This document shows, in pieces, positions 52,501 to 61,500 of a stretch of 64,000 nucleotides of DNA; position 1 is the first letter of the stretch; each line of letters opens with the position of its first letter. The notes beneath the pieces are model-generated. The model saw only the letters and a program-made list of their open reading frames with translations, was not told where the DNA came from and made no database searches. The translations under genes were made by a program, and so were the position numbers. Origin of the DNA: Atriophallophorus winterbourni (Eukaryota; Platyhelminthes; Trematoda; Plagiorchiida; Microphallidae); the NCBI GenBank assembly GCA_013407085.1, contig JACCGJ010001801.1:124001-188000 (forward strand), given 5' to 3'.

Positions 52501-55500
52501 CTTAGTGCCTGTAAACGAACGGTAGTGGTGCTGACCCCCAGACAGTCTCGACGAGTATCTTGAATTCATTTAATGAGCGCCTTTTTCAGGTTAGGGTAGT
52601 GAGCCTTCGAGCCTCTGTTCGCCCTCTTCACCTTTCGCATTTCTTTAATGGTACTTTCGGCTTTTCTCCATTTTCTGATCACGCATTCAGTCGGACCAAA
52701 TTGCCGCTTAGCTGCCCGGTTCCGGTGTTCTTTCGCGTACTTGATCACTTCCATTTTAAAGTTTGAAGTATAGCTCTGTCGTTTTGTCTTCTTCATGTTG
52801 AAGGGTAATAATGAACTGTATCTTTAAAAACACTGGTAATAGGTAGGTACTGCCGATGTGTAATATCATGAAAGTGTAATATCAACCAATCATGGAGTAG
52901 TATTTTACTCTCGTTGGAGCAGAAACTTTTCCTTAAAAAATGTCATCCAATCATTCGGCATGACGCCCAAAAATGAGAAGTGCGCTTTCCACGATAGTCT
53001 ACATAGGCTAGACAGACATCTGCTGACTTACAGGATGAATGAGTCAGCAATCAGCACACACGACGATCATAGCGATTGTATGGAGTTCACCGTGATTGAC
53101 TTAAGTTCACCGTTTCTATAAAAATTAATGGAAATTAAGGACTAAAATTAGGATGCGTCCTATACATAGGTACGCAGCTTTTCCATCGTTTTTAGGGTCA
53201 AATATCCGCGGGTATTTACGGTAATATGAAGCAGTAAACGGAAATCAATATCAAATCATATTGATTAAACTGGTCCGGTCGATGTTGAGCATGGTAATAA
53301 GAGATCACGAACGAATATAGTTGAACCCATATGTTGGGTCTAAATATATTTATAGCTATTGCTTCACCCGTCCTCATTTTATCCCTGGAAGTTTTCTTAA
53401 CACTTTGTAGAGAACGCACCACCTGGTTTCACTCGATAGCCCGAATCGATCAGATGGGCTAACATCGAACACTTCACTATCGTTGAAACATTTTTGAATC
53501 TAACTTTTGTGATATTTCAATATTCGGTTTTCCGGGTTTCGTGTCGTACGACCAATTAATACCGCATCACAAGAGCAGGTAAATTGGTAAATGCACTTTG
53601 TGTTTGCCTGACAAAGTGACAGGTATTTAAGCTGCTGTCTGATCACCGGTTTGCTGTTGAAAGCTATTCGCACTTTACCAGATGGTAAAGTGCTCTAGCT
53701 TTGGTTCAGAGATTTTCGGAACTATGGTACTTAAAATGAAGCTGAATAAATGAAGGCTTATTTGTTTTGGTTGGCACGGGTATCTTTCCTAGCGTTGCAC
53801 GCAAGTGACATTTTATGAAACATGTTAAAGAAACATTTCATTGAAGAAATTTCACATCAGCGCAAGCTCTTTCTCCAATGTTCTTCCGAACAGATAAGAT
53901 TTACTCATGTGAATATGTTATATGCTAAATCTTTTATTTTCACTATTGCAACTGCGCTTAAGAAGTGTGTTGGTTTCCAAAATTCCGTTTAATCAAACTT
54001 TCATTTGGCTTTCTTGTGAGTAAAAAATATCTTCAATTTCGTACATAAAAAGTGATATATACACGAGCATGATTAAAGTCGGTGAGTTGTTGTTATTGTT
54101 GGCCTCCTTCGGCCGGTCTCGTCAATGGATGTACATCATAAGTCCATGAGATTTTCATGATGGTTTCGGCAAGTGAGTTATCAACATCCAATTGGACAAA
54201 CAGATAATCAATATATTGTACATATATGTCGGGTATCTCTATTGCGGATTTAATGGACCTTGATCTAGCTATGGCATGAAAATGGATACCTGTGAATGTC
54301 CCTGAGGTGAAGTAATGGCTATGCTATCAAGTTGACCATATACGGTAAAATCAATATAGTTATTTCAAAATATTGATTTGAATGAAGACATGTAACACAT
54401 AAATATTCAACGGTTTCAAGGAGTGGTACTTGGGTAAACAAGGAAGAAACACCAAGTAATAGAATTCCTTCTTATTTCAAACACATTATTTACCCTGTCA
54501 ACGAACGTGTATCATGCCGAGATGCACTATTCCGCGATTTCGTTTTTTAATTGGATCTGGCAACTAGCCAGGCAATTTCGCTATTGCGTAATACGACGAA
54601 TTAACGATTTAGCTTACCGGACTCATTGATGTGCTTCCTTATTGTTTATTTTTAGTGGACCGTAAAGCAGAGAATAGTTGAGCACTTCTGCTTGATTGCC
54701 TTGTTATTTGATATATGACGCCAGCAGTCTGAGCAATCTTAAATTTTTAATGGATTATCCCGCGGTATCGACTTAAAATTATGGTTAAAATACGCCAAAG
54801 CAAAATAGCTTACAGTACTTGCTAACAAAAATTTGATTATTACAAAATAATTCGTTAGCAATGTCACCATTTATTTAATGACTCATTCTAGTATTCTGTC
54901 TGCCCCAAAATAGCCAATTCAAATTAATGTATCAAATGTGTTGATAGAGTATTTATTACATAAGTCTTGATGAATAGTGGTTTGACAATAGCAATTTGCT
55001 ATTTCATAAAACTTAAGCACAATCTCTCCGAAAAATATCCTCATATACAATTTTTTCTCTTATAAACATCGCAATATTTGTTTAGGCTGACTAGCTTTTC
55101 TCAGGTAGGAACCTTTAATCAGCATCTGTAAACAGAGGAGGCATGTTAAAAAAAAGCTGAGATTTGAAACTCCGGTTCCTCAAAAATGACTGTCGACTTT
55201 GACTTTGGCATTTTGTATGCACTTAAAATAGGAATTACTTTCGATTTACACAAATTTAAATACCAAATATTGATCTGGATATTGGATTCCGCAGTAATAT
55301 ACTGCACCGCATTTCTTTCCGTATCTGCTCAATATATTTTTATTATACATACTGTTAAAACTCTAATTCATGCCCACTTATATATTGAGAGTGTAGTGGA
55401 TTTTAAAAAAATATAGGTTTCCTAAAATGATTGTACAACGGTATGTTGGATTTTAAAATGCCTGCCGTTAAACTCGATTGTATTGGTAAAACAAATACAC

Positions 55501-58500
55501 CCTGCCGTGGCACTGTAATCAATGGAAAATCAATAGAAATCCTAACTCATAATTCATTGTGCATTCATATTAGGTTTTTTTAACAATATTCATGAATTCA
55601 GACAAGCAGCATGGCTTTACATGTGAAGAATCGCAAATAGAAACACTCACCAACGTTACATCGTTCCCCGCGGAAATTGCTCTGCGAACAATCACATTTC
55701 AATTGCTGCCACTGCGACAGACACGATCCCTTATTTTGACAATATGCATCTGTACAAGTCAGCGATGAAATGGAAGAAGAGCATCTTGCGTTAATCTCAT
55801 GTCTAGTCCAGCATGGTCGCAGTTCAAGATTCACATCCCACGGAACGGCATCCACTATGACATCACCAAGACAACCGAGAAAATTTTGATTCAAGTGTGC
55901 AGACCAAACTTCCGGAGCGATTATTGAAGAAATCCGGCGAATCATTTCTGGCAATCCTCCGAGGTATATGAAGCCGTTCAAATTCAGAAATTTGTACCTA
56001 AGAAATAAACGGAATATTTTGTCAAAAAGTGGTTTGGTTGCCAAATAAGATTCATCAAAAAATTTCACAAATCATTGACCAAAGATTTTGTTATACATCA
56101 ATGGGTTAATATCACTAGTAACACTGTTGCTATGAAAAGTATATTATTACAATAATGTTTTTATAATTGATTGAAGTTTAGTTGAATCTCACTCAATATT
56201 TGTGGTTGTTTGATAGCGAAAACGTAAGCTTCTATTTTGCTGGTTCAGACAAAAATGATTCATATCGGGGGCAATAATCAATATTTTGATCGATCGAATT
56301 AAAAGCAAACCATGATTTGTGCACACATGTATCCACAATTGTCTCGTGATAGCCAATGAAAACACAGAGAAATTCGTGACAGTTTTGTTCGTTTAATTGG
56401 AAAACTTTTCAGTTTCAAAATATGAAGAGTAGTAAATTGTTTGTAACAGTGAATATGCATTTGTATTCTGGCATATGAATCAATGAATACATGGTATAAA
56501 CCCAGCTATATTCCATAAATTATATGAAAAACATAAACATAACCCCCAATCGTGCCGTTTAGCATATTTATGGTGGATTTTAGAACACCTTTCAAAGATT
56601 TCATGATAGCCTGTCATTCATGTGAGTTAGTGGATTTAAAAACAGCAATATACATAATATTCAGCGATTTTCAACAGCAGATGAAGACAAATTAAATACG
56701 GTCTACCGGTATAAATCTTACAACTCGAAAGTGCCAGAGCGATCAATAAAACGTTCGCAAATGACCGGCGAAGTTGTTAAACGATGTGAAAATATATACA
56801 ATGAACAGAAACAGATGCGGAGAGACATGGAAAAAAAAACGTGTAAGCTATTAATGACATAGCAAGGTGTACGCAAGAAAGGCAAAGCTGACATTTGCGA
56901 TTTCAAAAGTTACACAATGTGTTCTTCACACAAATCTTGTGACAGTATTGAGATTTCCAGTGATCCAACGTAGAATACGTTAGTGCAGCTTTCATGAAGT
57001 CATTCTTACCAGAAATTCACACCAAAGTCATAGTTACCGTCATTATAGGTTCAATATTCTTAAGCTTTTGACAACGTCGGAACAAATTGGGAAATAGTTT
57101 ACTTCACTGAAAACTTTCGAATTGAAATTAATAATTCGCATCTAAGAGACTTTTGCCGTTTGATATTTTGCTCTATTTTGCGTGAATCTTTGAAATCATG
57201 TACACTTTTAGGCCGCTCCAATTTAAAAGCCACACTAACAATGTGTTTAGACCCCTCTTCCCACAACGCCGATGTTAAATGGTTGCAACAAATTTTACTT
57301 CCTTCACTAGAGACCTCGAAAAAGGTCAATCTTATTAAATCAATGAAATGAAATTCAGTGCAGCTATTTCGTCGCTATACGTGACTCAGCCAGGGCTTTA
57401 ACCTTTGCCAACGGTACGCAATGTTCCAATTTGTACCAATCCATTCCGGACCCATTGTGCCTACGTAGCGTTGGCGCCCTCCAAGGTGGATACAATGGCA
57501 TAATCGGTAAAGTGAAAGGTCATTGAACGCAAAAGTACATCGCAAAGTAAGCATTTGAGTGATTGAAGGTCAAGGTCGAAGCTGATGAGGCCCTGATCCG
57601 TTAATGCGGTCACCTCACGCCACCATTCTTGGGCTGTTTTTAACGGTCAAACGGAGCTCAGATCAGTGTGCTATACAGAGACCTAGATTAACCAAAATGT
57701 TCATATGCATACATTTCTAACACACACAAACACCCCACGACCGGTTTCTTGGTGTTTGTTTGTTTGACAGGGATAGTAGGCCGACGTAGATTAAATTGTA
57801 ATATTCGCAAATATTCAGTTGGCCTCTTATGGTCGATATCGACCATGGATGTACATCACAATCGCATGAATATTCATGTTCTACAGCTTTTCGAATGATT
57901 TAACAGTCCGATTCGGGGGAACAATCTCTCCCACAGCGCTTGCAACGATGGTCAGAATTCGGTTGTATTGCATCAGTTGCACGCTGGTTGCGTGATCTGC
58001 GTTCAGCAACCAAGAGCGGTATCTGCTCCTCCCCAGCTTGCAGACGACAATGCCTCCAATGTAAGCGGTCAAGAGAGAGTTCTTCCCAACTCGCCGGGTC
58101 AGTACCAAAAGCTTTTTATCCCTTTGGCAAACGTCTTTGAACATCAAGTGCGGTCTGCCCAATGTTCGACTTCCTAATTGCAACTCACCATAGTATAGAT
58201 ATTTCGGAATACGACCATTTTCCATTCTGTAGACATGACCAAGCCACTACAGGCGGCGCCGTATTAGTAGGGTGAACATACTCTGTTGACCAGCTTTTAA
58301 AAGCACTTCAGCATTAGTCACTCTGTCCATGGTCGATATGTTCAAAATTCGATGAAGGCTTCGTAGATGGAAAGCATTCAGCTTCCATTCGTGCCTTGCG
58401 TGGGTTGTCCAGGTTTCACTGCCTTACAGTAAAGCATTTAGTACATCATACATACCATCATCTTTGTGTTTACAGTCAATTAGCCGTTACCCCAACCACC

Positions 58501-61500
58501 ACGGTTCAATCGGGAAAAAATGACAGCTGCTCTGTCAATCAGCTTAGTAATCTCCGTATCTAACGAGAGGTTATCCGCAACGGTTGAACCGTGATATATG
58601 AAATGATGTAATGGTTCAAGCTGACAGTTTGCAACAGTGATGATTGGAATCGATACAATCCCTCGACCAAGGACTTTGGTCTTGCTCATGAGGATTGTTA
58701 ACCCAAAGTCTTTGAATGCCGACGAAATCAGTCCATTATTGTCTGGTGGTGCTCATGGGAGTGAGCGATAAACGCTGCATCATCGGCTAACAGCACGTCA
58801 CGGATTAGAACATCTCGTGCCATGGTTTGTGCTCTCAACCGGTTCAGGTTGAAAAGCTTGCCATCACTTCGATTGCGTAGGTAATTGCCCTTATGACATC
58901 AATATTCATTTGCATACTTTTCCGTTTCACACACCCCACGACTTATGACATCGTCCAAAATAGCGTGCTTCAGAAGCAGAGCAAAGAAAATGCCGAAAAG
59001 CGTGGGAACAAGAACACACCCTTGTTTGACGCCTCGGCGAATTTTAAAGGATCGTGAACTGAAATTGTTAAAATGGACTGAGCCATTCATGTCTGAATGG
59101 AACGAAATAACGAGTTGGAGGAGACTTTGGGGACAGCCTATCAGATCAAACATTTTGAAAAGACCCTCCCTGCCTTCGTTAAATCAATTAAAACAGCGTA
59201 TAATGACAAAGGCTGTTTCCGATACTTTTCTTGAAGTTTTCTCAGGGAGGCAATCATGTCAACGTCTGATATTCCCCCGCGGAAGCCATTTTGAGATTCG
59301 TAATAAATTCTATCAGCCAAAACTTGTAGCTGTAAGATTTTAACAAGCAATGTGCCTACAACATTCAGAAGTGAGATTCCTTTTTAATAGTTGCAGTCGC
59401 CTCAATTACCTTTAATCTTAAACATTGTGATTATATTCGTGTCTCGCGTCTCTTGTGGGACACACTCCTATTACCAGCAAGCAAATGGTGAAAAGGCTGT
59501 AATAGTGCTGCTCTACAGCATTTGATGAGCTCAGGTGGAATTTCATCATCACCGGGGCCCTTCCCAAACCGTCGATTACCATATTAACCCCATCAGGAGT
59601 ATGGGGAGTATCTAGATGTTTAATGGTTGGCAACCGCTCAACTTTTTCACGTACTGTCCTTAGAGTAGAGAGAGGAGAAGTTCTCTACCCATCATTTTAT
59701 CTGCTGAGTTTTCTCGAAAATCGGGTTACCAGATGCAGACTTAATGAGAGACGTTTTAAGTATGTTTGGACCAATGGCTCTCTCGATCTTACCATACATA
59801 ATGTGAACATTTCCAGTATCCGCAGATTTTTATATACTGAGGCTAATTTCAGTCTAATAGTCATTTGCACATCTTTTTGCAGTCTGTTGGACCTCAATTC
59901 TAGCTGCTCTTCAAAATCGTAAGTTTTCATCTGTTAGCATATCTTTGAACTTCAACAATGCTGACCGTTTCTTATCCAACACAACAGTTATCTCATAAGC
60001 TTTTGCTCCGAACTAGTTGCACGTTCAAGCTTTCTTCGGATCTTCAGTGGAAAGTTCGACTCGGCATATGCATCTTTTATCGATTCCCAGATTTCTAAAG
60101 CTGATTGGAGTGGGGTTGTCTTTTCGAACTCCGCCGTGAATGATTTTGCAAATCGCGCAGCTAAATTAGGTTCGCACACGAAGGTGACGTCTATCCTTGA
60201 CATAGAAGACAATTTGGTGCGGTGAAATCTCGTGTGATGAAGCTTAAATTTTGCACAGACAAGTAAATGATCAGTGTCTCAGTCTGCGTTATGGTATGAT
60301 CAGGTTAGGCGTACAATTCCTATATTAGTGCGCCTAAGAAGAATTAGAACAAGATGATGCCAATGCTTAGAGCGATAATGTTCCCCAGAGACTTATGCTG
60401 GCCAGGAGCTGGACTTGGTTGTCAGAGGCTATATGATACGCGCGCATTAGAGCATTATTAGCATTGGAAGCTTAGCCTCAAAACCGCTACAGCCGTGACA
60501 ACCTTGGATGTATGTATGTATATAACCGTTTCGCCAACTGTCCAACATTCGCTCCCCTAAAGCAGTACTGTCCTTATCGAAAAGGAATAGATCCTTCCCT
60601 TTAGACACCAGCTTAAATCATGTCCATTCCAGGGACACTTAAGTTTGGTATATTTCAATGAAACCTTTGCCATTCTGAAAGTAACATCATTCTCCATCCC
60701 ACTCCCAGCAACCACCACAATTCTTACTTATTTGAGCAGCTCACCATGATAGAAAGGATATCATTTATAGAGAAAAGTAGCAGTTCTCTATGACCACTCA
60801 TGAAAGAGCACTTTACACTTACGCGGTGATGAAAAATAGCCCATTTTTAGATGCCTCCATTGCCATCATTTTATTACCTGTTGGATGAATGCTTGGTCTT
60901 CACCGACTAAATCAATATCATTAGCATAATCTAAGTATACAACACGTCCACTTAGAAAGAGTTCAATGCCACCCATAGCACTCTGGAAGGCATCCCACAT
61001 GGCACAATGGAACAAGGAAATCGGAAGGCATTGTTTTACTCCTGCAGTAATGCTGAATGGAAAAAGATACGAGCAGGTTGCTTCGAGAAGACTCACGACA
61101 AATATCACAACCCAGCAATCATTCGAGTTTCCGAAAACAATGTACGAGAACGGTTCAAGTGACAACACATTCGAATGAAACAGCAGAATGAGATCGACCG
61201 CAGCTATTGAACTACATGCAATGCTTGTAGGTCAATCAAACGATCTCAACGTGGTGAGGGTTCGAGCGTATTTGAAGACTGTGTGGCTAGGACAGAAACG
61301 CGATTTGACATCGATTAACCGGATATAATTATCAACTAACCCCTTCAATTTGATCACGAACAGAGCATCGCGTCACGGACACGTCATCAGTGTCGGTCAA
61401 CACATGGTGCTGATAAGCGGCTTTACTACCGTGCAGTTGCCATAACAGAATGAATTAAACTCATGTAAGCGATCAGTGCTCGTGTTATCTAAAGTCCACT

